Source: Streptococcus gallolyticus (GTDB taxonomy: Bacteria > Bacillota > Bacilli > Lactobacillales > Streptococcaceae). From it: a DNA stretch of 64,000 nucleotides. A model generated the notes under the pieces. The model was not told the DNA's origin. It did not search any database and saw only the letters and a program-made list of their open reading frames with translations. Position numbers and translations under genes: made by a program. The stretch spans positions 1 to 64,000 of the forward strand of contig NZ_NETH01000005.1 of assembly GCF_003337175.1 (NCBI RefSeq), written 5' to 3'. Numbering within the stretch: position 1 is the first letter of the stretch; each line of letters begins with the position of its first letter. Shown piece by piece: positions 8,832-18,554 of this stretch.

Positions 8832-9503
8832 ATGTCACGAATTTTAATTGTTGAAGATGATGCGAGTGTTCAACTACTGATAAAGGCAAATTTAGAGAAA
8901 AATTTTTCCACCTTGCTAGCAAATAATGGCTTAGAGGCTTTGGAGATTATTGAAAAGGGAAAGGTTGATTTAATCATAACAGATATCGATATGCCCATCA
9001 TGGATGGTGTACAGCTTGTCAAAATGACACGTAAAGAAGGCTTCAACATCCCAATTATTATGCTAACAGCCAAGCAAGGCTTTAAGGATAAAAAAGGAAG
9101 TTTCCACGCTGGTGCAGATGACTATGTTACAAAGCCTGTCGACTTTGATGAACTGGATTTACGCATTCGTGCCTTGATGCGACGTGCTAACATTTCAATA
9201 AATCGAAAAATAACGATCGGCTCTACCACTTTGGATGAATTGAGCTATACGATCACCTCACAAAATAAAAAACTCGAGCTTCCTAAAAAGGAATTCGAGC
9301 TACTATTTAAATTATTATCATATCCCAATCAAATCTTTACCCAGCAACAATTACTGGATGACATTTGGGGACTGGATTCTTATTCGAGTGAGGATACTGT
9401 GAAAACTCATATTAGCCGTATCCGAAAGGCCTGTCGTGAGTTTACAGATTTTAAAATTACAACTGTTCGTAATCTAGGATACAAAGGGGAATATAATGCA
9501 TAA
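8832..9503 (+). CDS. OmpR-family response regulator
   Basis: A 223-aa regulator with a receiver domain and a winged-helix DNA-binding domain. The receiver has the acidic pair VEDD near residues 7-10, the phospho-acceptor Asp in ITDIDMPIMDG near residue 52, and the conserved Lys in YVTKPVD near 102. The DNA-binding domain occupies about residues 125-223 (KKEFELLFKLL, SRIRKAC, TVRNLGYKGEY). The start at 8832 has GAGGAGG seven bases upstream and lies after the promoter. The kinase gene overlaps by eight bases. Being divergent from the ABC exporter suggests that it activates that operon and its own promoter through the shared repeats. Confidence 0.93.
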   Translation: MSRILIVEDDASVQLLIKANLEKNFSTLLANNGLEALEIIEKGKVDLIITDIDMPIMDGVQLVKMTRKEGFNIPIIMLTAKQGFKDKKGSFHAGADDYVTKPVDFDELDLRIRALMRRANISINRKITIGSTTLDELSYTITSQNKKLELPKKEFELLFKLLSYPNQIFTQQQLLDDIWGLDSYSSEDTVKTHISRIRKACREFTDFKITTVRNLGYKGEYNA

Positions 9504-10539
9504 GGTCACTTACGCTAACAAATTAATTGGCTGGTTTTTATTGTACTTTTTAATAACAATCTTAGTTGGAATTGCCTGTTTTACGGCGGCTTATTTTCTA
9601 TTTTTTTCACATGCTACTACCGCAGACTTCATAGACAGACTAATTACCATGAGCCCGCTAGCAACTGTCTTTTTCTTGCTCAATTTGTATGTCCCTACCT
9701 TATTTTATCATTATTTTAGAAAACTGAGTACTGCTATTGCACGTGTCGCCAATGGAGACTATAGTGTTAGACTTGATGTAGAAAAAGCTGGCCCTTTGAA
9801 GCATGTTTACCGAGATTTTAATATCATGGTCGAAGAACTCTCACATACTCAAATGTTGCGAGATGATTTTATTAATCAGTTCTCTCACGAATTTAAAACA
9901 CCGATAACTGCTATCAATGGTTTTGCCAAATTACTCCAAAATGACCGATTATCTTCCGAAGAACAACAATCTTATTTAAACATTATTGAGAAAGAGACAC
10001 ATCGCCTTTCTAATTTAACCACTAACGTTATGACATTAACATCACTTGAGCATCAAGATATTGTCAGCAATCAAACCGTGTTTGACTTAGAAGAGCAATT
10101 ACGCCAATCAATTATTTCGTTTTATCCTTTAGCTGAACAAAAAGACATTTCGTTTGAGATAGCTTTAAGTCCGATGACGTATTACACAAACCCTGAACTG
10201 TTACAACAAATCTGGACCAATCTGTTAGCGAATGCTATCAAATTTACGCAAAAGAAAGGGCATATTACTGTCAAATCTTGGAAAGAGGAGAACGTCATCA
10301 ACGTTGCATTTATCAATGACGGGCCTCTTATCTCACAGGATAAGCTGACACTCTTATTTGAAAAATTCTACCAAGATGAAACTGCCGAAAAAGCGCAAGG
10401 ACTGGGCTTGGGACTTACTATTGTTAAAAGGATTTTAACCTTAATTGACGGGAGAATAACCGTTATCAGCAATGAAAAAGATTTAACACAATTTATTGTT
10501 TCCTTAACTGTGACACCTAACATACCATATCGACACTAA
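9496..10539 (+). CDS. Sensor histidine kinase
   Basis: A 347-aa membrane kinase. There are two transmembrane segments (about residues 12-35 and 50-72) with a short outside loop, then a HAMP-like linker. The dimerisation helix contains the phospho-acceptor His in FSHEFKTPITAINGF near residue 131. The ATPase domain has the N box LLANAIKFT and the glycine-rich box GLGLGLTIVKRI near residue 310. The short extracellular loop resembles kinases that sense membrane or peptide stress together with an ABC partner. It is cotranscribed with the regulator gene. The signal is not known. Confidence 0.92.
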   Translation: MHKVTYANKLIGWFLLYFLITILVGIACFTAAYFLFFSHATTADFIDRLITMSPLATVFFLLNLYVPTLFYHYFRKLSTAIARVANGDYSVRLDVEKAGPLKHVYRDFNIMVEELSHTQMLRDDFINQFSHEFKTPITAINGFAKLLQNDRLSSEEQQSYLNIIEKETHRLSNLTTNVMTLTSLEHQDIVSNQTVFDLEEQLRQSIISFYPLAEQKDISFEIALSPMTYYTNPELLQQIWTNLLANAIKFTQKKGHITVKSWKEENVINVAFINDGPLISQDKLTLLFEKFYQDETAEKAQGLGLGLTIVKRILTLIDGRITVISNEKDLTQFIVSLTVTPNIPYRH

Positions 10540-10554
10540 AAGTCGGTATGGTAT
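10522..10554 (+). terminator. Terminator after the histidine kinase
   Basis: ATACCATATCGAC pairs with GTCGGTATGGTAT with one mismatch, overlapping the kinase stop codon. A short T-rich tail follows. On the minus strand it ends right after the small membrane protein gene. Confidence 0.65.
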
Positions 10555-10555
10555 T

Positions 10556-10720
10556 CTATTGTAAGTAAGCGTAGATAAGTCTGCTAATCATTAAAAGAGA
10601 TACTAATCCCCAAATAAGCATGATAACCCAGTTTGCCTCAAAGGCATAAATGACTGTTAGAACAAGGGTGGACGACGTTAAGAGAATGGTAGATAAATGT
10701 TCTTTGACAAATTCTGACAT
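10556..10720 (-). CDS. Small membrane protein downstream of ftsY (54 aa)
   Basis: A 54-codon frame that starts four bases after the ftsY stop. GAAGGG inside the last ftsY codons can serve as a somewhat distant ribosome-binding site. The product has a short charged N-terminus (MSEFVKEHL) and two hydrophobic segments (about residues 11-26 and 31-52) broken by FEAN. This looks like a two-pass or hairpin membrane protein. Small proteins of unknown function occur at this place in other streptococci, possibly the DUF3272 group, but that match is from memory. The coupling to ftsY hints at a membrane-insertion context and does not prove a role. Confidence 0.7.
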   Translation of the reverse strand: MSEFVKEHLSTILLTSSTLVLTVIYAFEANWVIMLIWGLVSLLMISRLIYAYLQ

Positions 10721-10724
10721 TATT

Positions 10725-12155
10725 TTAAACAATCCCTTCTAGGAGACCACGCATAAAGTCTTCAGAATCAAATTCACCGATGTCATCAATTTTTTCACCA
10801 AACCCAATCAATTTGACAGGAATATCAAGTTCTTGGCGAATGGCAAGAACAACACCACCTTTAGCCGTTCCGTCAATTTTAGTTAAGATAAGCCCAGTTA
10901 ACGGTGTCATTTTTGAGAATTCTTTAGCTTGGCTCAGCGCATTCTGCCCTGTTGAAGCATCAAGCGCAAGGAGTGTTTCATGCGGTGCATCTGGCACGAC
11001 ACGCTTAATGATACGACCAATTTTTTCCAGCTCTGCCATCAAATTATCTTTATTTTGCAGACGTCCTGCTGTATCAATGAGAAGAATATCAACATTTTCA
11101 GCGACAGCTTTTTCCATACCGTCAAAAACAACAGAAGCTGGGTCAGCTTTTTCTGCTCCTGTTACAACTGGCACATCGACGCGACGTCCCCATTCAACAA
11201 GCTGCGCAACCGCACCAGCGCGGAATGTATCAGCAGCAACAAGCATGATTTTTTTGCCTTCCTTTTTATATTTGTAGGCTAATTTGCCGATTGACGTCGT
11301 TTTTCCGACACCATTTACCCCAACAAAAAGCATAACGGTTAACTCATCTTGGAAATTAATTTTTTCGTTGAAAACACCGTCTTTTTCGTAAATATCAACT
11401 AATTTTTCAATGATAACACGTTTTAAATCGTCAGCTCTCTTAGCATTTTCAAGTTTGGCTTCATAACGCAAATCTTCTGTTAATTGTGTTGCAACAGTCA
11501 CCCCAACGTCTGAAAGAATAAGCATTTCTTCTAATTCTTCGAAGAATTCTTCATCAACACGACGAAAATTAGCCAAGAAGGCGTTCAAACGTGCACTGAA
11601 ACCAGTACGGGTCTTTTTCAGACTGCGATTGTATTTTTCTTCTTCGGTTTCGGTTGCTTCTTGCACAACTACTTCTTCTGGTTCAGTTTCTTGATGTGTT
11701 TTGACAGCTTCAAAAGTAACTGCTTCACCACGGTTAATAGCCTCTTGAGCAGCTGCTTTTTTCGCATAATAATCAGCCATGACATCTGAAAAATGTTGGT
11801 CTGTTTCAGCCTCATTAGTTACTGCGGTTGTTTCTGAAATTTCTTCCGTTTGGCCAGCTGTATTTTCAACCACAGTTTCGCTATTTTCAGACTGAACAAG
11901 CGTTTCTGTTTCAACAGATTCAGCTTCGCTATCGACATTAACAAGCTCTTTAACTTCTGGAGTTTCTTCCACCTTATCGGTGACGATTTCTGCTTGTTCT
12001 GAAACCTCAACAGTTTCTTTTACTGTATCAGAAGAGGCTTCGGTTTGTTCTGATGTTTCAACAACCTCTTGAAGTGTTTCTTCTTGGCTTTGGCTGTCAA
12101 CCGTCTCCTCAACTTCTTTTTTCTTATTTCCAAATAAACGGTCAAATAGTCCCAT
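10725..12155 (-). CDS. ftsY: Signal recognition particle receptor FtsY
   Basis: About 476 aa. A glutamate/valine-rich acidic A domain covers roughly residues 10-170. The NG GTPase domain follows with GVNGVGKTTSIGKLAY (P-loop), DTFRAGAVAQL, DTAGRLQNK and TKIDGTAKGG. FtsY receives ribosome-SRP complexes at the membrane and hands them to the Sec translocon. The start is placed at the ATG at 12155 (MGLFDRLFG), the usual FtsY N-terminus. A TTG four codons upstream (12167) would add MVLS and cannot be excluded. It is preceded by two HAD genes in one leftward unit. Confidence 0.95.
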   Translation of the reverse strand: MGLFDRLFGNKKKEVEETVDSQSQEETLQEVVETSEQTEASSDTVKETVEVSEQAEIVTDKVEETPEVKELVNVDSEAESVETETLVQSENSETVVENTAGQTEEISETTAVTNEAETDQHFSDVMADYYAKKAAAQEAINRGEAVTFEAVKTHQETEPEEVVVQEATETEEEKYNRSLKKTRTGFSARLNAFLANFRRVDEEFFEELEEMLILSDVGVTVATQLTEDLRYEAKLENAKRADDLKRVIIEKLVDIYEKDGVFNEKINFQDELTVMLFVGVNGVGKTTSIGKLAYKYKKEGKKIMLVAADTFRAGAVAQLVEWGRRVDVPVVTGAEKADPASVVFDGMEKAVAENVDILLIDTAGRLQNKDNLMAELEKIGRIIKRVVPDAPHETLLALDASTGQNALSQAKEFSKMTPLTGLILTKIDGTAKGGVVLAIRQELDIPVKLIGFGEKIDDIGEFDSEDFMRGLLEGIV

Positions 12156-12203
12156 ACTAAGTACCAAAATCGATAAGATTACCTTATCTGCTTTTCCTTT
12201 CTA

Positions 12204-13022
12204 CTACGCATTTAAAATGTATTTTTCAACAGCTTCTGCAACACCTGATTCGTCATTGGTACGCCTTGTTACCGCATTAGCTGTTTCTTTTGCAATAGCA
12301 ACACCATTTGCCATTGCGACACCTAAACCAGCCCATTTAAGCATTGAGAGGTCGTTTTCTTCATCTCCCATAGCCATAACATTTTCAGGGAGTAAGTTCA
12401 AATGCTGAATCAACTGATTTAACCCTGCTGCTTTATGGACGTCTTTAGGCATCATCTCCAATATAATATCACGTGATTTGAAAATTTCAAACTCATTGTA
12501 TAATTCTTTCGGAAATTGCAACATCTGCTTGTCCAAAAATTCAGGATTTGTCACGCTAACGACCTTGTTATAAATAATATTTTCAGGAATATCATCAAAA
12601 GAAGTTAGTTCTACAAATTTAAGTTTTGGGTTGGCTTGTGGGTAAAGGGACTGATTGCCTTGACTGGCAAGACTATAAACAATTCCGTCACTAAGCACAT
12701 CAAATGGAAGAGCAAGCGGTTCAAGCGTGCTGTGTAAACGCTTGAGCTGCGCACGTGTTAGCTCACTTTTATCTAAAATATCGCCATTTGTCTTTTGAAC
12801 CAAACCACCATTGAAAGTGATGATATAGTCCTCATCAGAAATCAAATCCAGCTCTTCAAGCAAACTGCCAATCGCCTTTAGAGGACGTCCAGTCGTAATA
12901 ACAACTTTAATTCCCTTATCACGTGCTGCTCGCAAAGCTTTTTTATTTTCTGGTGAAACAACCTTTTGGCTGTTAAAAAGTGTACCGTCTAAATCCAAGG
13001 CTAATAATTTAATATCCGCCAT
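12204..13022 (-). CDS. Cof-type HAD-family phosphatase
   Basis: A 272-aa HAD hydrolase of the Cof/YidA type. Motif I is LDLDGTLFNS near residues 8-17, motif II is TTGRP near 43, motif III is the Lys near 212, and motif IV is GDEENDLSML near 217-226. A type IIB cap lies between motifs II and III. Such enzymes dephosphorylate sugar phosphates and related metabolites in the cytosol, and the preferred substrate cannot be read from sequence. It overlaps the upstream HAD gene by one base and precedes ftsY. Confidence 0.92.
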   Translation of the reverse strand: MADIKLLALDLDGTLFNSQKVVSPENKKALRAARDKGIKVVITTGRPLKAIGSLLEELDLISDEDYIITFNGGLVQKTNGDILDKSELTRAQLKRLHSTLEPLALPFDVLSDGIVYSLASQGNQSLYPQANPKLKFVELTSFDDIPENIIYNKVVSVTNPEFLDKQMLQFPKELYNEFEIFKSRDIILEMMPKDVHKAAGLNQLIQHLNLLPENVMAMGDEENDLSMLKWAGLGVAMANGVAIAKETANAVTRRTNDESGVAEAVEKYILNA

Positions 13023-13819
13023 TACTCTACCAATCCTTCCATATAAGCCATGACAGACTCCTCATCACAATGCCCAATGATTTCATTTGAGATGTCTTTG
13101 ATTTCTTGTCTGGCATTTTCTGTCGCAACTGCAGTCCCAGCAAAATCAAGCATTTCAAAATCGTTAAGATTGTCGCCAAATGCTATAATTTCCGATTGGT
13201 CAATAGTCAACGTTTGACAAAGTGCTTCTAGTCCTGTTCTCTTATTGACGTTTCGGATAACAATATCAACAGATTTAAAGCCTGTCGTTACCGCTTGCGC
13301 ATAGCTAATGCGTTCATTAAACCATGCTTCGCCTTGACGAACAGTATCTTCTGAAAAGTTTGCTGTGACTTTTAAAATATTATCTTCAACCTGCGCCAAA
13401 TCAGCCACACGTTGAACATTGTCATAATAATTGCTAATAAAATTCAGGTAATCATCACTCGCTTTTGGATGTAAATAAGCCCCACTTTCACCTGATAAAA
13501 GGAAATCATAACCTAACATATATGGACTTTCAAGAAGGGTATCAATGACCTCCAAATATTGTTTTTTACTCAAACCAGATTCAAAAACAATGTCTTTACC
13601 AACTTTTACCAAAGTCCCATTTTCCGCAATAAATGCCATTTTATCAGCATGCTCAGCAAACATTTTTTCCAAAGCCATAAGTGAACGTCCGCTTGCTGCG
13701 ACAAATAGCATATTATTTTTTTCAAATTTTTCTAGAATATCATGGAGACGCTTACTATCAAAATAGCCATTACTTGTTAAAAACGTACCATCCATATCTG
13801 TTGCAACTAATTTTACCAT
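13022..13819 (-). CDS. Cof-type HAD-family phosphatase, second paralogue
   Basis: A 265-aa HAD hydrolase, divergent from its neighbour but with the same order of motifs: ATDMDGTFLTS (motif I, residues 6-16), AASGRS (motif II), and GDNLNDFEML (motif IV, near residue 216). The type IIB cap domain is present. The stop and the next start share a base, so translation is coupled. The pair is found next to smc and ftsY in several streptococci. The substrate is unknown. Confidence 0.92.
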   Translation of the reverse strand: MVKLVATDMDGTFLTSNGYFDSKRLHDILEKFEKNNMLFVAASGRSLMALEKMFAEHADKMAFIAENGTLVKVGKDIVFESGLSKKQYLEVIDTLLESPYMLGYDFLLSGESGAYLHPKASDDYLNFISNYYDNVQRVADLAQVEDNILKVTANFSEDTVRQGEAWFNERISYAQAVTTGFKSVDIVIRNVNKRTGLEALCQTLTIDQSEIIAFGDNLNDFEMLDFAGTAVATENARQEIKDISNEIIGHCDEESVMAYMEGLVE

Positions 13820-13986
13820 TATTATACTCCTAAAGAATTACATAATTCTATTTTAGCAAAAAACACAGCAATTTTCTTGCTAATAACACATTCTTTTCAA
13901 TCTTCTAAATAAAGCTGAAATTTTTTCCAGTTTTTAAAATTCTTTTTCGAATATATATAGTGAAGTTAAAAATAAAGGGGATTACA

Positions 13987-14799
13987 ATGAAAAAAAGAAC
14001 ATCATACTTCCTAGTGTCCGGTTTGGTACTACTTGCGGTTGGTGGCGGTGTCATTACTCTAAAACACCATTCAAATCACAACCACGCTTCTACGGTTTCT
14101 AGCCAACATCATCACGCTCAGAAAAAACTTTCAAAATCAACACATTCTTCAACAAAAACACAGAACCACATTGCTAGCAAACGCGCAGATTTGCTGAAAG
14201 CACCTACTGAAAAACAAGTCACAGAGCAACTGATAAAAGACGGAGAAAATCTTATTAGCACCCGTCAAGTCAGTCAACAGACTAGTCAATTTGATTTCAA
14301 TGCGCTAGCGCAATCAGATTTCTCAAGTCTTGCTGGCACATGGATGGACGCTAATGGTTACACTTTTGAATTTTCACCACAAGGTATTATTGACGACAAA
14401 TTAATCTTGTCTGCTCTCGTCTATGATGAAAACGGTGAAGCTATTTCTAACGTTTATACTGAAAGTGGAGGTGGTTTCATTTTACATTATTACGCTGCTG
14501 GTAGCCAAATTCCTAGCTGGCATTTTGGCATAACAGAAACTGACCCGTCTGATTACGGTTGTGACCGCCTATTTGCAACACAAGGTAGCCGTTTTGATTA
14601 TGAATCAACTAATCAATTTGTCAGCAATGTCTTTTACAAAGTTTCAGACCAATACAGCCAGAACACACAAACCGAATCTGACACAGCAGAACTCTCAGAT
14701 AATCAAGAAGAAAGTGATGACACACTCACAACCTCTTCATCAGACAACCAAGCTGATGAAACAACAGAATCACAAACAGAAACTGCGATAACAAACTAA
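13987..14799 (+). CDS. Exported or membrane-anchored protein, possible DUF6287 domain
   Basis: About 270 aa. The start at 13987 is chosen because AAGGGG lies ten bases upstream. Residues 1-25 form a basic N-terminus and one hydrophobic segment (TSYFLVSGLVLLAVGGGVI) without a lipobox cysteine. A His/Ser/Lys-rich linker follows (residues about 29-65, HHSNHNH and QHHHAQK). A compact domain at about 115-220 begins LAGTWMDANGYTFEFSPQG, which resembles the short streptococcal DUF6287 domain. The tail after 225 is rich in Thr, Glu and Ser. It is the only rightward gene within the leftward smc-ftsY block, which suggests later insertion. The His cluster could bind metal, but this is speculation. Confidence 0.78.
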   Translation: MKKRTSYFLVSGLVLLAVGGGVITLKHHSNHNHASTVSSQHHHAQKKLSKSTHSSTKTQNHIASKRADLLKAPTEKQVTEQLIKDGENLISTRQVSQQTSQFDFNALAQSDFSSLAGTWMDANGYTFEFSPQGIIDDKLILSALVYDENGEAISNVYTESGGGFILHYYAAGSQIPSWHFGITETDPSDYGCDRLFATQGSRFDYESTNQFVSNVFYKVSDQYSQNTQTESDTAELSDNQEESDDTLTTSSSDNQADETTESQTETAITN

Positions 14800-14820
14800 A
14801 ACTTTTGAATACAACAAAAT

Positions 14821-14844
14821 CTCCCAACTGATTCTAGTTGGGAG
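14821..14844. terminator. Bidirectional intrinsic terminator
   Basis: CTCCCAACT pairs with AGTTGGGAG around a six-base loop. A T-rich run follows rightward, and ATTTTGTT follows on the minus strand. It separates the converging smc gene and the exported-protein gene. Confidence 0.85.
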
Positions 14845-14884
14845 GTTGTTCGTTATTCCTGCTAAAACTTAAGAGTGGATTTTA

Positions 14885-17800
14885 TCATTCCACTAGATTT
14901 TCGGCTTCTTTTAATTTAACAGAAACGATACGAGAAATACCTGATTCTTGCATGGTTACTCCGTAAATGCTATCAGCGGCAGCCATTGTTCCCTTACGGT
15001 GAGTAACGACGATGAACTGACTTGATTTATCAAAGCGATTGAGGTAGTCTCCAAAACGTTTCACATTAGCTTCGTCAAGCGCAGCTTCCACTTCGTCCAA
15101 AATGACGAATGGAATGGTTTTGACGCGGATAATGGCAAATAGTAGAGCTAAAGCCGAGAGGGCTTTTTCCCCACCGGACATGAGATTAAGTGATTGGATT
15201 TTCTTCCCTGGCGGTTGCACGGAAATCTCAACCCCAGCTGTTAACAAGTCTCCTTCTGTTAGAGATAAATCAGCTGAACCACCACCAAACATTTGAATAA
15301 AGGTTTGCTTAAATGAATCACGAATAGCATTGAAAGTCACTTGGAAACGTGTTTTCACTTCATCATCCATATCATTAATCGTATCAAGCAAAAGATTCTT
15401 AGAGTGAACCAAGTCCTCTTTTTGGGCATTAAGGAATGTCAAACGCTCGTTCACTTCATCGTATTGTGAAATGGCGTCTAAGTTAATTGGACCCAATGCC
15501 TTGATACGACGGCGCAATTCTTGTAAACGTTGACGTGCACTTTCCATATTATCAATTGGTTGACTAGCTTCCTTGGCTTCATCCAAAGTCAAGTGATAAT
15601 CTTCTGTCAAATCATGTGAGAAGGTACGCAAGCGGTCAGAAACTTGATTGATTTGAGCTTCTAATTGTGCTTGCTGACGAATCAATTCCTCATTTTTCTG
15701 ATTTTCTTTTGCAACTTGTTCTTCAAGTTCTTCTAAATTAGCTTCGCAATCTTCCAATTCAAAACGGAGGCTAACCAAGCGTTCTTCTTCACTAGTTTTT
15801 CTAGTAACAGCCTCATCATGCTGTTTTTGCAAGGTTGGCAGACTTTCAGTCTGATTATCGCTAGCATGGTAAGCTAACAAATCCTCGCATTTTGCAATTT
15901 CAGCTTTATTTGCAGCTAAACTCACTTCTAAGCGTGTTTTGTTAGCCGATTCAAATTTACGCTCACTCAACAACTCACGTTCCGCTAATTTTGTTTGTGA
16001 TACTTGTTGACGTAAAGCGTCAACTTTTTGCGTAATGGTATTTTTGTTTTCTTTAATTTGCTCAATTTCAACTGTTAAAGCTTGTTTACGCGCAGCTATT
16101 TCTGCTAATTCTGCCTCAAGTGTTGTTTTTTGTGATTCCAAATCATGTGAACCACCATCTGTTTCTGATTCTTGCAGGCGTTCGCAAAGCTGATTAATGT
16201 CGTTCAAGCGTTCAGCCAATTGTTGGTATTCAAGCTCTGCTTTTTGTTCAGCAAAACGCGCTTCCTCTCCTTGCGCTTTGAGACTAGCTAAAGTTTCCTT
16301 ATTAGCTCTCAAAGCATCTTGGAGTTCTTGCACACGTTTTTCTTGTTTGATTTGCTGAGCTTGCAAGTCTTGTAATTCAGCCACAAGATTATCTAGTTCA
16401 GGTTTGATAAATGTGGTATTATTTTGACGATTTGCCCCACCTGAGAAAGAACCACCAGGGCGAATTTCTGTACCATCAAGCGTTACAATACGCACTTGAT
16501 AACGAAGCGCACGCGCAGCTTTATTAGCATTGTCAACCGTGTCAAAAACCGCAGTTACCCCAAGAAGATTTTGGAAGATATTTTCCAAACGATTATCAAA
16601 TGAAACTAAATTACTTGCAACACCAAGAAAACCTTGACTTGAAGCTAAAATCGAATAATTTTGTTGCGATAAGTGACGTGGTTTTATAGTCGTTAAAGGC
16701 AAGAATGTCGCACGTCCTTGACGATTTTTCTTTAGAAAGGCAATCGAACGTTTAGCCGCTCCCTCATCTTCGACAATAACGTGCTGGCTTGACCCACCAA
16801 GTGCAATCTCAAGAGCAGTCTGATAATCTCGCTCAAATGTCAAATGCTCACTAACCGCACCAATAATACCACCTAGCTGACTTGAAGCCTGTAGAACCGA
16901 CTTAACCCCAGCATAGAAATTGCTGTGATTTTTAAGAATAGATTCTAGACTAGCCTTGCGAGCCTCTTTTGATTTGATAACATCTAATTGGTCAAACAGT
17001 TTAGTTTGCTCTAGTTGGTAATCTTTTTCGGCTTGAACAATTTGCACGTGTAAGGTTTGGTAGTCATCAAGCAAGACTTTGACTTTTTCACGAGCTGCTT
17101 CAAAGTTTTCTAAAGTCTCTTTTGCCGTTAATTTGACTTCTGCTAGCGTTTCTTGTGTCTGTGCCAATTCTTCTGATTTTGATTCTGACAATTGTTTTTG
17201 ATTGTCAATATCAGCAATCGTTGCTGTCAATTTATTCGATAAATCAGCTTCTTTTTGCATTAACCCAACAAACTCTTCACGAAGTTTTTCGATAACTTGG
17301 TCTGGGTCGGTTGAAAAACGGTCTAATTCAGCCTGCAATGCTTGAATATCAGCTGTTGTCTGGGCTAATTTGGCATCTAATTGTGAGAGTTGCTGCTCTT
17401 TTTGTGCCAATTCTTCTGTTAATCTCGCTTGATTTTCCTTCAAATCAGCCAATTGCGAGCTTGCAGCTTGTTTTTTCTCTTCTTTTTGACTTGATTCTAA
17501 GGCAATCAAATCCATTTGGCGCTCAAGGTCAGAAATGGCTCTGGTAATCTCAAGCAATCCTTCTTGTCTTCTTGATATTTCTTCAGACAATTGATGACGT
17601 TTTTCTTTCAAGTTTTGATTTTGTCTTTCAAATTGCTGGCGCTGTTCATAATAAGCTGTCAAATCAGCTTTAATAGCTGTTAAAGACTGATTTAATTCTG
17701 CTAAACGCTCCTGATTCTCCTGAATATCTTCAACCAGAATATTCAAATGAAGTTGCTTACGCTCATCTTCCAAGCCAAGGAATTCTTTAGCCACTTGTGC

Positions 17801-18424
17801 TTGACGCTCCAATGGCTTCACTTGTGTTTCCAACTCATAGATAATATCGTCCAGACGGTCCAAATTATCTTGTGTCTGATTAAGCTTGGTTTGGGTTTCT
17901 TTCTTACGTGTCTTGTATTTTAAAACACCTGCGGCTTCTTCAAAAATAGCACGACGTTCCTCAGGTTTACTGTTGAAAATTTCTTCGACACGCCCTTGTG
18001 AAATCACAGAAAACGAATCACGTCCCAAGCCTGTATCCATAAATAAATCATGAATATCACGCAAGCGCACCTTACGTCCGTCAATCAAATACTCGCTGTC
18101 GCCATTACGATAAATATGACGTTCTACACGAATCGTTTCTTTGGCGTCTTTAATAAAGCCATCAGAGTTATCCAAGGTCACAATAACCTGAGCATAGTTT
18201 AATGGCTTACGATTCTCAGTTCCTGTAAAAATAATATCTGGCATCTTGCCACCACGCAAATTTTTGGCAGAAGATTCACCGAGCGCCCAACGCAAACTTT
18301 CTGTAATATTGGACTTACCAGAGCCATTAGGACCTACAACAGCTGTAACTCCCTTATCAAAGGCAATGGTTGTCTTGTCTGCAAAGGACTTAAAGCCCTG
18401 CATTTCGATTTCTTTTAAATACAT
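14885..18424 (-). CDS. smc: Chromosome partition protein SMC
   Basis: A full-length 1179-aa SMC ATPase. Walker A is VGPNGSGKSNITE near residues 31-43. Long coiled coils at about 165-500 and 670-1010 flank a hinge around 515-640 (LGGIIGAVSEHL, VRIVTLDGTEIRPGGSFSGG). The signature is LMSGGEKALSALALL near 1085, and the C-terminal Walker B is PFVILDEVEAALDEAN. SMC organises and segregates the nucleoid with ScpA and ScpB. It lies downstream of rnc in the same direction, the usual streptococcal order. A structured 94-base element lies between the two genes. Confidence 0.98.
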   Translation of the reverse strand: MYLKEIEMQGFKSFADKTTIAFDKGVTAVVGPNGSGKSNITESLRWALGESSAKNLRGGKMPDIIFTGTENRKPLNYAQVIVTLDNSDGFIKDAKETIRVERHIYRNGDSEYLIDGRKVRLRDIHDLFMDTGLGRDSFSVISQGRVEEIFNSKPEERRAIFEEAAGVLKYKTRKKETQTKLNQTQDNLDRLDDIIYELETQVKPLERQAQVAKEFLGLEDERKQLHLNILVEDIQENQERLAELNQSLTAIKADLTAYYEQRQQFERQNQNLKEKRHQLSEEISRRQEGLLEITRAISDLERQMDLIALESSQKEEKKQAASSQLADLKENQARLTEELAQKEQQLSQLDAKLAQTTADIQALQAELDRFSTDPDQVIEKLREEFVGLMQKEADLSNKLTATIADIDNQKQLSESKSEELAQTQETLAEVKLTAKETLENFEAAREKVKVLLDDYQTLHVQIVQAEKDYQLEQTKLFDQLDVIKSKEARKASLESILKNHSNFYAGVKSVLQASSQLGGIIGAVSEHLTFERDYQTALEIALGGSSQHVIVEDEGAAKRSIAFLKKNRQGRATFLPLTTIKPRHLSQQNYSILASSQGFLGVASNLVSFDNRLENIFQNLLGVTAVFDTVDNANKAARALRYQVRIVTLDGTEIRPGGSFSGGANRQNNTTFIKPELDNLVAELQDLQAQQIKQEKRVQELQDALRANKETLASLKAQGEEARFAEQKAELEYQQLAERLNDINQLCERLQESETDGGSHDLESQKTTLEAELAEIAARKQALTVEIEQIKENKNTITQKVDALRQQVSQTKLAERELLSERKFESANKTRLEVSLAANKAEIAKCEDLLAYHASDNQTESLPTLQKQHDEAVTRKTSEEERLVSLRFELEDCEANLEELEEQVAKENQKNEELIRQQAQLEAQINQVSDRLRTFSHDLTEDYHLTLDEAKEASQPIDNMESARQRLQELRRRIKALGPINLDAISQYDEVNERLTFLNAQKEDLVHSKNLLLDTINDMDDEVKTRFQVTFNAIRDSFKQTFIQMFGGGSADLSLTEGDLLTAGVEISVQPPGKKIQSLNLMSGGEKALSALALLFAIIRVKTIPFVILDEVEAALDEANVKRFGDYLNRFDKSSQFIVVTHRKGTMAAADSIYGVTMQESGISRIVSVKLKEAENLVE

Positions 18425-18439
18425 AAAATAAGAGATAAA

Positions 18440-18533
18440 GAGGCAAATTACCTTCCTGAAAAGAAGCTATTTAACTAGCCTTCTTTTCCTAGGGTTATCA
18501 CATATCGCCTAGGACAGGTTGGACATTTGCCTC
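18440..18533. other. Nested inverted repeats between rnc and smc
   Basis: The outer arms GAGGCAAAT (18440-18448) and ATTTGCCTC (18525-18533) match exactly. Inside are GAAAAGAAG/CTTCTTTTC with an inner CTA/TAG (18458-18488) and a pair of CCTAGG copies (18488-18493, 18508-18513). The transcript could fold into one closed multi-hairpin structure without a terminator-like U-run. It may be a processing or stability element between the two coding regions. Confidence 0.6.
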
Positions 18534-18554
18534 ATCAATTTCCTTTCAAATGTC

